The notes under the pieces were generated by a model, which did not search any database, was not told the origin of the DNA, and was given only the letters and a program-made list of their open reading frames with translations. A program made the translations under genes and the position numbers. This document shows, in pieces, positions 27,006-35,576 of a DNA stretch of 54,641 nucleotides (the stretch's first letter is position 1; each line of letters opens with the position of its first letter). Location of the stretch: contig MWJO01000051.1 in the NCBI GenBank assembly GCA_002027195.1, forward strand, positions 1 through 54,641, written 5' to 3'. The DNA is from Streptomyces sp. GKU 895. GTDB lineage: Bacteria > Actinomycetota > Actinomycetes > Streptomycetales > Streptomycetaceae.

Positions 27006-28589
27006 TTAGGGAGCCCGGCCGGACGGGGTGGAGGGCGGGGTCGGGGAGGGGGTCGGCGTGGGGGTCGCGCCCGGCCGGTTCTCCTCGGGGAGGTGGCGGC
27101 TGACCTCGGCGGTCGTCAGGCCGAGGCCGCCCAGTTTGATCGAGTCCCAGGCCTGGAGGCGGCGGGTGTCGCGGTCGAAGTAGAGGATCGAGGCCTCGAT
27201 CGGGTCGGGGTACTTGCCCTCGACCGCGCGCAGCCCGCTGCCGCCGGTGGAGCCCTCGATGCGCAGCCGGGTGCCGTTCTCCATGACCTCCGTGCCCTCG
27301 TGGTGCAGATGCCCGGAGAGGACCAGCGGGACCGAGCCGTCGACCTCGCGGGCCGCGGACGGCTCGTGGATCACGGCCACGTCGACGGGTTTCCCGGCGG
27401 TCGTCCAGTCCCGCAGCGACGCGGCGAGCCGGGCGCCGGCCGCCTCCTGGGTCTCCTGGGAGCCGGACTTCTCGCTGCGGTCGGGCGTGAACTGGGGATC
27501 GCCCAGCCCGGCGAAGCGCAGCCCGGCGACGGTCTCGGCGCGGCCGTCGTCGAGGACGTGGACGTTCTTCATGCCTTCCAGGTAGCGCTGGGTGACCCGG
27601 GAGTCGTGGTTGCCGCGGACCCAGACGTAGGGCGCCCCGAGGTCGGCGACCGGGTCGAGGAAGCCGTTCTCGGCGGCGGTGCCGTGGTCCATGGTGTCGC
27701 CGGAGTCGACGATGACGTTGACCTGGTACTGCTCCACGAGCGAGGCGATGATCTTCCAGCTCGCCGGGTTCAGGTGGATGTCGGAGACGTGCAGGACGCG
27801 GATGGTCGTGGGGTCCGGCTGGTAGGCGGGGAGCGTGGACGTGACGTCGTACAGCTTGGTCACGTTCGTCACCAGGCGGGCCAACTCCCGCTGGTAGACG
27901 TCGAACTCGGTCACGATGCTGCGGGCGTTGCCGACCAGGGACGGGGCCGAGGAGAGCAGGCCGGAGAACTTCGGCTGCAGGACCGAGTCGGGGTTCCAGG
28001 TGGCGTACGCCGTCCCGCCGCACGCGGCCAGCAGGGTCAGGGCGAGGCCGCCGGCGGCGAGGGCGCGGCGCGGGCGGCGGTAGACGGCGAGGCCGAGGGC
28101 GGTGGCGCCGGCGACGACGGCGACGCAGGAGCGCAGCGCGAGGTCGAGGGTGCCGTGTTCGACGTCCTTCGCGACCTCGTCCTGGAGGCCGGAGAGGCGT
28201 TCGGGGTGGTCGACGAGGGCCTGGGAGCGGGCCGGGTCGAGCTGGTCCACGTTGACGTCCAGGCGGACCGGGGCGTGGTGGCTGTCCAGTTGCAGGGCGC
28301 CGAGCGGGGAGACGTTGATCTTCGTGCCGCCGGTGAGGGACGGGCGCAGGGTCATCGTGGTGTTCATGGGCCCGACGGGGGTGCGGACGTTGCCGACGAT
28401 CAGCAGGCCGAGCCAGGCGCCGAGCAGCACGACCGCGACCAGGCCGAGGGCGCGGCCCCACGGGTGCGGCTGGGGCACGAGCTCGACGGCCGGGTGCGGG
28501 CGGCGCGTGCGGTAGTGCCGGGCGAAGGTGCGCGGCGAGCGTCGGATGCGGATCAGGGCGTTCAGGACTGCGGCGGGGACGCGGGCCAT
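27006..28589 (-). CDS. Membrane-anchored metallophosphoesterase
   Basis: A 527-aa protein. Hydrophobic segments lie near residues 50-70 (LGLVAVVLLGAWLGLLIVG), 150-170 and 180-195, followed by a calcineurin-like phosphoesterase domain with metal ligands in HVSDIHLN, DSGDTMDHG, VRGNHDS, VIHEPSA and LSGHLHHEG. The Pro/Thr-rich tail (TPTPTPSPTPPS) is typical of exported or surface proteins. The catalytic domain probably faces outside. The substrate is unknown. It is followed on the same strand by the tRNA cluster and preceded by a metallopeptidase gene. Confidence 0.9.
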   Translation of the reverse strand: MARVPAAVLNALIRIRRSPRTFARHYRTRRPHPAVELVPQPHPWGRALGLVAVVLLGAWLGLLIVGNVRTPVGPMNTTMTLRPSLTGGTKINVSPLGALQLDSHHAPVRLDVNVDQLDPARSQALVDHPERLSGLQDEVAKDVEHGTLDLALRSCVAVVAGATALGLAVYRRPRRALAAGGLALTLLAACGGTAYATWNPDSVLQPKFSGLLSSAPSLVGNARSIVTEFDVYQRELARLVTNVTKLYDVTSTLPAYQPDPTTIRVLHVSDIHLNPASWKIIASLVEQYQVNVIVDSGDTMDHGTAAENGFLDPVADLGAPYVWVRGNHDSRVTQRYLEGMKNVHVLDDGRAETVAGLRFAGLGDPQFTPDRSEKSGSQETQEAAGARLAASLRDWTTAGKPVDVAVIHEPSAAREVDGSVPLVLSGHLHHEGTEVMENGTRLRIEGSTGGSGLRAVEGKYPDPIEASILYFDRDTRRLQAWDSIKLGGLGLTTAEVSRHLPEENRPGATPTPTPSPTPPSTPSGRAP

Positions 28590-28649
28590 TGGTCCCGTAT
28601 GCCCAAGTGCGGGGGCGGGTATGCGGCGGTGCGGCCCGCGGGGTGCGGG

Positions 28650-29000
28650 TCAGCCCCAGCCGAGTTCGTGCAGGCGCTCGTCGTCGATGCCGAAGTGGTG
28701 GGCGATCTCGTGGACGACGGTGACGGCGACCTCGTGGACGACGTCGTCGCGGGTCTCGCAGTGGCGCAGGGTCGGGCCCATGTAGATCGAGATGCGGTCG
28801 GGGAGGACGCCCGCGTACCACTCGCCGCGTTCGGTGAGCGGGGTGCCCTCGTAGAGGCCGAGCAGGTCGGGGTCGTCCGCCGGGGGTTCGTCCTCGACGA
28901 ACACCGCCACGTTGTCCATGACCCGGGTCAGCTCGGGCGGGATCCGGTCCAGGGCCTCGGCCACCAGCTCTTCGAAGGCGTCGCGCGTCATCTCCAGCAC
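28650..29000 (-). CDS. Metallopeptidase family protein (zincin-like, COG3824)
   Basis: A 116-aa small zincin with the HExxH motif in VVHEIAHHFGIDDERLHELG and the typical N-terminal FEELVAEALDRIPPELTRVMDNVAVFVEDEP. These proteins are short, cytoplasmic and of unproven substrate. GTG 29000 gives the family N-terminus (VLEMTRD); ATG 28991 is an alternative, and neither has a strong Shine-Dalgarno. It is 60 bases upstream of the metallophosphoesterase gene on the same strand. Confidence 0.88.
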   Translation of the reverse strand: MLEMTRDAFEELVAEALDRIPPELTRVMDNVAVFVEDEPPADDPDLLGLYEGTPLTERGEWYAGVLPDRISIYMGPTLRHCETRDDVVHEVAVTVVHEIAHHFGIDDERLHELGWG

Positions 29001-29150
29001 AGGGCCATTGTCGGGGACGGGGGCGTGATCCGCGGGGTCGGGCGCGGTTCGGGTGCGGTCGGGCCGCAGCGGGGCCTTGCGCGTGTCCTCTTGCGGGCGG
29101 CGGGAGTTGAACGGGTTGACTTCCTCACCCGCCCTCGGAGGTGGCTGCCC

Positions 29151-29604
29151 GTGCGCCCCAAGTACGTACCCGTCCGTCTGGCCGCCACGGTCATGGCCGT
29201 CGCCGCTGCCGCCGGCTGCAGGAGCGTCGACGACGGGGAGGAAAAGCGCAGCCTCGCACTCCGCGGGTGAGCGGGGCGGCGAGGCGCCGGACTGAGACGG
29301 CGGTGTCGGGCGGCGGCGCCGGGTACGGGGCGGCGGGCGTCGACGGCACCGGCAGGGGAGCGAAGGACGGGAGTCCGCGTCCTCCGCCTCGGCGTCCGCG
29401 GACGAGGGTCCCTCGGCGAAGCCCGACGAGCCGCCAGGCGGCCGACCCGACCAAGGCGCAGCCGACGCCGGCTTTCCGACCCGGACCGGTGACGCCGACG
29501 CTGACCCCGTCGCCGAGCCGTCGCCCCGGCCGAGCCGTCCTCGCGCACCCGGACGCAGGCCGCTCGTCCAGCGAGCCGGCGCGACGGCGGGGTCACCGGC
29601 GTGA
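29151..29604 (+). pseudogene. Frameshifted lipoprotein gene
   Basis: GTG 29151 after CGGAGG starts a good lipoprotein signal (VRPKYVPVRLAATVMAVAAA then AAGCRSVDDGEEKR, lipobox AAGC) but stops after 39 codons at 29268-29270. Natural-looking Ser/Ala/Pro-rich continuations follow in other frames: AVSGGGAGYGAAGVDGTG at about 29300-29360, then ESASSASASADEGPSAKPDE and GGRPDQGAADAGFPTRTGDA up to TGA 29602-29604. At least two frame changes are needed, so this is a decayed gene or a spot with several sequence errors. The tail would be a cell-wall-spanning linker. Confidence 0.6.
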
Positions 29605-29665
29605 GGCGGTGACGGTGTCGTGAGGGTGCGGCGGTGTGACGTACGTCTAGTCCGGGGGGATTGGT

Positions 29666-29757
29666 TTGCCTTGGGGGGCAGAGGGTGCGTATGGTGGTAG
29701 ATCGTTTGATCCCATTGCCCGGCGCCATTGCAGAGAGCGCCGTGTGGCGCGTTCTCT
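29666..29757 (+). promoter_or_regulatory. Candidate promoter and leader hairpin of the DEAD-box helicase gene
   Basis: TTGCCT (29666-29671), an 18-base spacer and TATGGT (29690-29695) make a plausible promoter. This would give a leader of about 150 bases. AGAGAGCGCC (29732-29741) and GGCGCGTTCTCT (29746-29757) form an imperfect hairpin in it. Long structured leaders are common for cold-inducible helicases; regulation here is inferred. Nothing else is seen in 29605-29853. Confidence 0.4.
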
Positions 29758-29853
29758 CCCTTGCCGTGGCTGACCGCATAGAGGCGGTCGTATTGCGAAA
29801 TCACGGAGTTGACGGGCGCGTGCCGACGAGACTCCGGAAGGTTTCGCTTACGC

Positions 29854-31674
29854 ATGTCCATTTCCAGTTCTGATCACATCGTCATGCCCGAGAACGACGA
29901 GAACGAGGCCGTCGAGGCGCTCGAGACCGTCGAGTCGGCTGACGCGACCCCCGAGGTCACCTTCGCCGACCTCGGTCTGCCCGAGGGCGTCGTGCGCAAG
30001 CTCGCGCAGAACGGTGTGACCACCCCCTTCCCGATCCAGGCCGCGACCATCCCGGACGCCCTGGCCGGCAAGGACATCCTCGGCCGTGGCCGCACCGGCT
30101 CCGGCAAGACCCTCTCCTTCGGTCTGCCGACCCTGGCGCGTCTCGCCGGCGGCCGCACCGAGAAGCACAAGCCCCGCGCGGTCATCCTCACCCCGACCCG
30201 TGAGCTCGCCATGCAGGTGGCGGACGCCCTCCAGCCCTACGGCGACGTCCTCGGCCTGAAGATGAAGGTCGTCTGCGGCGGCACGTCGATGGGCAACCAG
30301 ATCTACGCCCTGGAGCGCGGCGTCGACATCCTCGTCGCCACCCCGGGCCGGCTGCGCGACATCATCAACCGCGGCGCCTGCTCCCTGGAGAACGTCGAGG
30401 TCGCCGTCCTCGACGAGGCCGACCAGATGTCCGACCTGGGCTTCCTGCCCGAGGTCACCGAGCTGCTCGACCAGGTCCCGGCCGGCGGCCAGCGCATGCT
30501 GTTCTCCGCGACCATGGAGAACGAGATCTCCACCCTGGTCAAGCGCTACCTGGTCGCCCCGGTCTCGCACGAGGTCGACGCCGCCCAGGGCGCGGTGACG
30601 ACCATGTCGCACCACATCCTCATCGTGAAGCCCAAGGACAAGGCGCCGGTCACCGCGGCCATCGCCTCCCGCAAGGGCCGCACCATCATCTTCGTCCGCA
30701 CCCAGCTGGGCGCCGACCGCGTCGCCGAGCAGCTGCGCGAGTCCGGTGTGAAGGCCGACGCGCTGCACGGCGGCATGACCCAGGGTGCCCGCACCCGGAC
30801 GCTGGCCGACTTCAAGGACGGTTACGTCAACGTCCTTGTCGCCACCGACGTCGCCGCCCGCGGTATCCACGTGGACGGCATCGACCTGGTCCTCAACGTG
30901 GACCCGGCCGGTGACCACAAGGACTACCTGCACCGCGCGGGCCGCACGGCGCGTGCCGGTCGCACGGGTACGGTCGTCTCCCTCTCCCTGCCGCACCAGC
31001 GCCGCCAGATCTTCCGCCTGATGGAGGACGCGGGCGTCGACGCCGGCCGGCACATCATCCAGGGTGCCGGCGCCTTCGACCCCGAGGTCGCCGAGATCAC
31101 CGGTGCCCGGTCGATGACCGAGGTCCAGGCCGAGTCCGCGGGCAACGCGGCGCAGCAGGCCGAGCGTGAGGTCGCCTCCCTGACCAAGCAGCTGGAGCGG
31201 GCGCAGCGCCGTGCCGCCGAGCTGCGCGAGGAGGCCGACCGTCTCGTCGCCCGGGCCGCCCGTGACCGCGGTGAGGACCCGGAGACCGCGGTGGCCGAGG
31301 CGCAGGCGGAGGCCGTGGCCGCCGTCGAGGCCGCCGAGGTGTCCGTGCCCGAGCAGCCCGCGGCGCAGGACGTCGACCGGGCCGAGGGCGCGGCGCCGTA
31401 CGAGCGTCGTGAGCGTCGGGACAACGACCGTGGCGGCTTCCGCCGCGACGACCGTCCGGCGGGCCGTTCCTTCGAGCGCCGTGACGAGCGCGGTGGGCAC
31501 CGTGGCAGCGACCGTCCCTTCAACCGCGACCGCCGCGACGACCGTCCGGGCTTCCGCTCCGGTGGCCACGAGCGCCCCTACGGCCGCCGTGACGACCACC
31601 GTGGCACCGGCTCCGGTTCCGGCTCGTCCTTCGGCCGCCGCGACGACAAGCCGCGCTGGAAGCGCAACGGCTGA
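29854..31674 (+). CDS. DEAD-box ATP-dependent RNA helicase
   Basis: A 606-aa SF2 helicase: Q-motif TPFPIQAATIP, Walker A GRTGSGKT, PTRELA, VATPGR, DEAD in VLDEADQM, SAT in LFSATM, and motifs V/VI in VATDVAARGI and HRAGRTARAG. A coiled-coil region (AAQQAEREVASLTKQLERAQ) follows. The long C-terminal tail of Arg/Gly/Asp repeats (RRDDR, ERRDERGG) probably binds RNA non-specifically and may drive condensates. This fits cold-shock/RNA-degradosome helicases (DeaD/RhlE type). ATG 29854 (MSISSSDHIVM) is the best start; the longer reading lacks a ribosome-binding site. A strong terminator follows. Confidence 0.93.
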   Translation: MSISSSDHIVMPENDENEAVEALETVESADATPEVTFADLGLPEGVVRKLAQNGVTTPFPIQAATIPDALAGKDILGRGRTGSGKTLSFGLPTLARLAGGRTEKHKPRAVILTPTRELAMQVADALQPYGDVLGLKMKVVCGGTSMGNQIYALERGVDILVATPGRLRDIINRGACSLENVEVAVLDEADQMSDLGFLPEVTELLDQVPAGGQRMLFSATMENEISTLVKRYLVAPVSHEVDAAQGAVTTMSHHILIVKPKDKAPVTAAIASRKGRTIIFVRTQLGADRVAEQLRESGVKADALHGGMTQGARTRTLADFKDGYVNVLVATDVAARGIHVDGIDLVLNVDPAGDHKDYLHRAGRTARAGRTGTVVSLSLPHQRRQIFRLMEDAGVDAGRHIIQGAGAFDPEVAEITGARSMTEVQAESAGNAAQQAEREVASLTKQLERAQRRAAELREEADRLVARAARDRGEDPETAVAEAQAEAVAAVEAAEVSVPEQPAAQDVDRAEGAAPYERRERRDNDRGGFRRDDRPAGRSFERRDERGGHRGSDRPFNRDRRDDRPGFRSGGHERPYGRRDDHRGTGSGSGSSFGRRDDKPRWKRNG

Positions 31675-31699
31675 CGCGGCCACGGCTGACGCAGTCTGA

Positions 31700-31735
31700 G
31701 AAGGGCCCGTACGACTTCGGTCGTACGGGCCCTTC
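31700..31735 (+). terminator. Terminator of the DEAD-box helicase gene
   Basis: A perfect 16-base stem, GAAGGGCCCGTACGAC (31700-31715) with GTCGTACGGGCCCTTC (31720-31735), around TTCG. The T tract is weak (GGCTTT). Confidence 0.8.
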
Positions 31736-31885
31736 GGCTTTCCGGAGACGGCTTGCGACAGACGGCAACGGCCGCGGGCGTCCGGGCCGCGGACGAAGAT
31801 CGCCACTGGTCGGCAGGTATACAACGGCATTTTTTGGCCACGTTGTGGCGTGTGTCACGCCCCCGGCGAGGGAAATGCTGGGGGC

Positions 31886-33442
31886 ATGACAGATGACGCG
31901 ATAGCGAGCGGGCCGTCCAAGGGGCCATCCGGCCTGTCGGACGAGGAACGGCTGGCCCAGCTCGGTTACACGCAGGTCCTTGCCCGCCGTATGTCGGCGT
32001 TCTCCAACTACGCGGTCTCCTTCACGATCATCTCGGTCCTGTCGGGCTGTCTGACGCTGTATCTGTTCGGCATGAACACCGGTGGCCCCGCGGTGATCAC
32101 CTGGGGCTGGGTCGCGGTCGGGCTGATGACGTTGTTCGTCGGGCTGTCGATGGCCGAGATCTGTTCGGCGTACCCGACCTCCGCGGGCCTGTACTTCTGG
32201 GCCCACCGGCTGGCCCCGCCCCGGACCGCCGCCGCGTGGGCGTGGTTCACGGGCTGGTTCAACGTGCTCGGGCAGGTCGCCGTGACCGCCGGCATCGACT
32301 TCGGGGCCGCGTCCTTCCTGGGCGCCTACCTGAACCTCCAGTTCGACTTCGAGGTGACCCCGGGCCGGACGATCCTGCTCTTCGCCGCGATCCTCGTCCT
32401 GCACGGCCTGCTCAACACCTTCGGCGTGAAGATCGTCGCCCTGCTGAACGACATCAGCGTGTGGTGGCACGTGATCGGCGTCGCGCTCATCGTCGGCGCG
32501 CTGACCTTCGCCCCCGACCACCACCAGTCGGCGTCCTTCGTGTTCGGCGAGTTCGTGAACAACACGGGCTGGGGGAGCGGGGTGTATGTGGTCGCGCTCG
32601 GGCTGCTGATGGCCCAGTACACCTTCACCGGCTACGACGCCTCCGCCCACATGACCGAGGAGACGCACGACGCCTCGACGGCCGGCCCGAAGGGGATCGT
32701 GCAGTCGATCTGGACCTCGTGGATCGCCGGCTTCGTGCTGCTGCTCGGCTTCACCTTCGCGATCCAGTCCTACGACGGTGCCCTGAACTCCCCGACGGGA
32801 GCGCCGCCCGCCCAGATCCTGCTGGACGCGCTGGGCGCGACCTCGGGCAAGCTGCTGCTGCTCGTCGTCATCGGGGCGCAGCTGTTCTGCGGAATGGCGT
32901 CCGTGACCGCCAACAGCCGCATGATCTACGCGTTCTCGCGCGACGGTGCCCTCCCGTTCTCGCACCTCTGGCACACCGTCAGCCCGCGCACCCGCACGCC
33001 CGTGGCGGCCGTGTGGCTGGCGGCGGGCGGGGCGTTGCTGCTGGGACTGCCGTACCTGATCAACTACACGGCCTACGCGGCGGTGACCTCCGTGGCGGTG
33101 ATCGGCCTCTACATCGCGTACGTCATCCCGACTCTGCTGCGGCTGCGCAAGGGCGAGGAGTTCGAGCGCGGGCCGTGGCATCTGGGCCGCTGGTCCCGGG
33201 CGATCGGCGTGGTGTCGGTGGTGTGGGTCGGCGTGATCACGGTCCTGTTCATGCTCCCGCAGGTCTCGCCGGTCAACTGGGACACCTTCAACTACGCGCC
33301 GGTGGCCGTCCTCGTGGTCCTCGGCTTCGCGGCGGCCTGGTGGCTGGCCTCGGCCCGGCACTGGTTCCTCAACCCCGACCACGAGCGGACGCGGGCCCGG
33401 GAAGCGGCCCGCAAGGGCGCCCCCGAACCGGTGGATCCGTGA
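31886..33442 (+). CDS. APC-superfamily amino acid permease
   Basis: A 518-aa transporter with about 12 hydrophobic segments. It has the N-terminal APC consensus RRMSAFSNYAVSFTIISVLSG, AEICSAYPTSAGLYFWAHRLAP in helix 3, the YTFTGYDASAHMTEET segment and FSRDGALPFS. The pattern fits the ACT/GABA-permease (BAT1/GabP-like) group, importing amino acids or amines. The exact substrate cannot be told. ATG 31886 follows GGGGG. A strong hairpin follows the stop. Confidence 0.92.
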   Translation: MTDDAIASGPSKGPSGLSDEERLAQLGYTQVLARRMSAFSNYAVSFTIISVLSGCLTLYLFGMNTGGPAVITWGWVAVGLMTLFVGLSMAEICSAYPTSAGLYFWAHRLAPPRTAAAWAWFTGWFNVLGQVAVTAGIDFGAASFLGAYLNLQFDFEVTPGRTILLFAAILVLHGLLNTFGVKIVALLNDISVWWHVIGVALIVGALTFAPDHHQSASFVFGEFVNNTGWGSGVYVVALGLLMAQYTFTGYDASAHMTEETHDASTAGPKGIVQSIWTSWIAGFVLLLGFTFAIQSYDGALNSPTGAPPAQILLDALGATSGKLLLLVVIGAQLFCGMASVTANSRMIYAFSRDGALPFSHLWHTVSPRTRTPVAAVWLAAGGALLLGLPYLINYTAYAAVTSVAVIGLYIAYVIPTLLRLRKGEEFERGPWHLGRWSRAIGVVSVVWVGVITVLFMLPQVSPVNWDTFNYAPVAVLVVLGFAAAWWLASARHWFLNPDHERTRAREAARKGAPEPVDP

Positions 33443-33468
33443 TCTTTGCGGCCGGTACCCGACTCCGG

Positions 33469-33509
33469 CGCGGCCGTGTCCCCGATACCCGATCGGAGAG
33501 ACGGCCGCG
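33469..33509 (+). terminator. Hairpin after the permease gene
   Basis: CGCGGCCGT (33469-33477) pairs with ACGGCCGCG (33501-33509), nine perfect pairs with a 23-base loop region and no T run. It probably ends the permease transcript just before the tRNA-Lys promoter (TATGCT at about 33514-33519). Confidence 0.5.
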
Positions 33510-33540
33510 TCCGGCTATGCTCGGGGAGGCAACATCGCCT

Positions 33541-33613
33541 GGGCCCTTAGCTCAATTGGCAGAGCAGTGGACTTTTAATCCATTGGTTGTGGGTTCGAGT
33601 CCCACAGGGCCTA
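33541..33613 (+). tRNA. tRNA-Lys(TTT)
   Basis: Plus strand: acceptor GGGCCCT/AGGGCCT (including a G-U), D-stem GCTC/GAGC, anticodon stem GTGGA/TCCAT, loop CTTTTAA (anticodon TTT), TTCGAGT T-loop and discriminator A. No CCA is encoded. Confidence 0.95.
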
Positions 33614-33623
33614 CGGGTTCGCG

Positions 33624-33658
33624 GCGCCCGAGCCGGCTTCGGTCGGTTCGGGCGCGAC
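33624..33658 (+). terminator. Terminator of tRNA-Lys
   Basis: GCGCCCGAGCC (33624-33634) pairs with GGTTCGGGCGC (33645-33655), one G-T pair; TTTT follows at 33662-33665. Confidence 0.65.
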
Positions 33659-33670
33659 GTGTTTTCGGGG

Positions 33671-34321
33671 TCAGCGTGTCCGTGGCCAGAGGGTGCCGAG
33701 GATCAGCTCCACCTGGTCGGTCAGGTGTGCCGGGTCGAAGGTGCCGGGGGCCGTGAGGGCCAGGCGGCCGAAGTGTTCGGCGCAGGCGACCAGGGCGTGG
33801 GCGAGGACGCGCGGGTCGAGGGGCGGGGCGTCGCGGTCGGCCGGGAGGCGGGTGAGCCAGGCCTCGACCAGGTGCCGGAAGCGTTCCCGGTCCGCCTCGA
33901 TGCGGTCGCGCACGACGGCGGGCATGTTGCCGGGCGGCGACAGGATCAGCCGCCAGGTGTCCGGGTCCTGATGGAGCATCGCGGACATGCGCCGTACGGT
34001 CTCCGCGGCGAACGCGGCCGGGTCGGGCGACCCGGCGGAGTCGGGCAGCGTGGCGAGCAGGCGGTCGAAGGCGCGGGCCTGCTGCCGGTCGAGGAGCGCG
34101 GTCAGCAGGGTGTCGAGGTTGTCGTAGGCGCCGTAGACCACGGACCGGGCGACGTCGGCCCGCTTGGCGACGGCGTCGACGGAGATCCGGTCGTAGCCGT
34201 CGCTCACGATCACCGCGAGGGCGGCGTCCAGCAGTTGCTCGCGGCGCTGCTCGATCGGGACGCGGGGGGCGTAGGGGCGTCGTTTGCGGGGCCGGTCTTC
34301 GGAAGTCGCGTGAGTCGGCAC
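33671..34321 (-). CDS. TetR-family transcriptional regulator
   Basis: A 216-aa repressor. The helix-turn-helix runs RREQLLDAALAVIVSDGYDR with VDAVAKRADVARSVVYGAYDNLDTLL. The C-terminal ligand domain has LILSPPGNMPAVVRDRIEAD. GTG 34321 has no Shine-Dalgarno, but a TAAACT -10 ends six bases before it on the minus strand, so translation is probably leaderless. It is divergent from the MpaB-like oxygenase with a 65-base gap that contains a strong nested palindrome, its likely operator. Confidence 0.93.
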   Translation of the reverse strand: MPTHATSEDRPRKRRPYAPRVPIEQRREQLLDAALAVIVSDGYDRISVDAVAKRADVARSVVYGAYDNLDTLLTALLDRQQARAFDRLLATLPDSAGSPDPAAFAAETVRRMSAMLHQDPDTWRLILSPPGNMPAVVRDRIEADRERFRHLVEAWLTRLPADRDAPPLDPRVLAHALVACAEHFGRLALTAPGTFDPAHLTDQVELILGTLWPRTR

Positions 34322-34330
34322 CTTGGCAGT

Positions 34331-34371
34331 TTACGACAGGCGTGTCTTAATTTAAGACACCAGTGTCGTAA
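34331..34371. promoter_or_regulatory. Nested palindromic operator between tetR and the MpaB-like gene
   Basis: The inner 19-base palindrome GTGTCTTAATTTAAGACAC (34342-34360) is perfect around one central base. It is framed by outer arms TTACGACA (34331-34338) and TGTCGTAA (34364-34371). The inner site covers the -35 region of the tetR promoter (-10 TAAACT, 34333-34328). Two TetR dimers could bind and control both genes. Confidence 0.75.
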
Positions 34372-34386
34372 GTGAGGGGCGGCTTC

Positions 34387-35457
34387 ATGGCGAAGCTCAA
34401 GAGGTTCGGACGCGGCGAGGTGCAGCCGCACGAGGACTACGGCTTCTTCGGGCCCGGTTCGGTCGTGTGGAAGGTCTGGAGCTATCCGACCGCCCCGACC
34501 GTGGGCTTCCAGCGCGCCGTGGTCGTCGAGGAACTCGACCCGCCGCTCGTGGCCGCCGTGCACGCGACCCAGGGCATCTACCGGCGCGCCCGCACCCGTT
34601 ACGACCGCACGCTGCGGTACTTCGCGATGGTGGCCTTCGCCGGCACCCGTGAGGTCTGCCAGGCCGCGGACGTCCTGGTCAAGGTCCACTCCAAGGCGAT
34701 CGGCGAGCTGCCGTACGGCGGTGGCACCTACGACGCCAACGACCCCGCCTCACAGCTGTGGATCCAGCTCACCGGCTGGCACTCGATCCTCTACGCCTAC
34801 GAGAAGTACGGACCCGGCAAGCTCACCGAGCAGGAGGAGACGGAGTACTGGGAGGCCTGCGCCCTCGCCGCGGAGCTCCAGACCTGCTCCCCGGACGACG
34901 TGCCGCGCAGCCGGGAGGGCATCCGGGCGTACTTCGCGGACATGCGCCCGCGGCTGTCCGCCAGCCCGATCGCCAGGCAGGCCATGAACCATCTGCTCAG
35001 GACCGAGCTCGTGCTGCCGCCGACGCCGTGGTGGGCGAAGCCCGCGAGCCTCGCCGTCGCGCGGGCCCAGCGGATCGCCACGATCGCCACCCTGCCGCGC
35101 TGGATGCGCGAGCTGGCCGGCATCCGGCAGTCACGCCTCCTCGACACGCTCATCGTGCCCGTCATGAAGACGGCCTTCGCGCTCGCCCATCTGAGCCCCC
35201 GGCTCGAACTGCTCCTGATAGGACGGCTCTCGCCCTCCACGGTCCCGGTGATCGCGCCGATGAAGCTCGGCATCCCGCCCCGCACGCGGGAAGTACTGAC
35301 GCCCGCCGAGGCCCGCGCCCGCCACGGCTACCCCAGGCCCGCCGAGGCCCACCTCGACCTCCGCGCCCGCCAGGCCGCCCGCGTCTTCGAGCACGGCAAG
35401 GCCCCCAGCGACCAGGGCCTCATCGAGTCCCAGGAGATCCTCGGCCCGCTCGCGTAG
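34387..35457 (+). CDS. Oxygenase MpaB family protein (DUF2236)
   Basis: A 356-aa protein of the MpaB/latex-clearing-like haem-oxygenase superfamily, whose characterised members cleave C=C bonds. It shows the N-terminal YGFFGPGSVVWKVW, the YRRARTRYDRTLRYFAMVAFAG segment, VHSKAIGE and WIQLTGWHSILYAYEKYG, which supply the conserved His/Arg haem-site residues. Substrate and haem binding are inferred from the family. ATG 34387 follows GAGGGG; the in-frame start at 34372 is possible. Expression is probably controlled by the divergent TetR protein. Confidence 0.85.
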   Translation: MAKLKRFGRGEVQPHEDYGFFGPGSVVWKVWSYPTAPTVGFQRAVVVEELDPPLVAAVHATQGIYRRARTRYDRTLRYFAMVAFAGTREVCQAADVLVKVHSKAIGELPYGGGTYDANDPASQLWIQLTGWHSILYAYEKYGPGKLTEQEETEYWEACALAAELQTCSPDDVPRSREGIRAYFADMRPRLSASPIARQAMNHLLRTELVLPPTPWWAKPASLAVARAQRIATIATLPRWMRELAGIRQSRLLDTLIVPVMKTAFALAHLSPRLELLLIGRLSPSTVPVIAPMKLGIPPRTREVLTPAEARARHGYPRPAEAHLDLRARQAARVFEHGKAPSDQGLIESQEILGPLA

Positions 35458-35576
35458 CAGGAGCCCCACACCGGTGTCGGCGACGTAGGTTGGGCCCAGG
35501 CCGACGGCACGCCCCGGCGAACCGGCGCCGCGGGGTCGTGCGGTCCCGGCGTGAAGAGAGCGAGACGAACAGGGAC

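Noticed and set aside
29848..31830. 660-codon minus-strand frame opposite the DEAD-box helicase
   Set aside because: Shadow of the helicase frame; its Val/Leu/Gly-rich pattern is typical of antisense GC-rich DNA.
31520..33382. Long minus-strand frame opposite the APC permease
   Set aside because: Arg/Gly/His-rich nonsense caused by codon bias of the permease on the plus strand; no ribosome-binding site.
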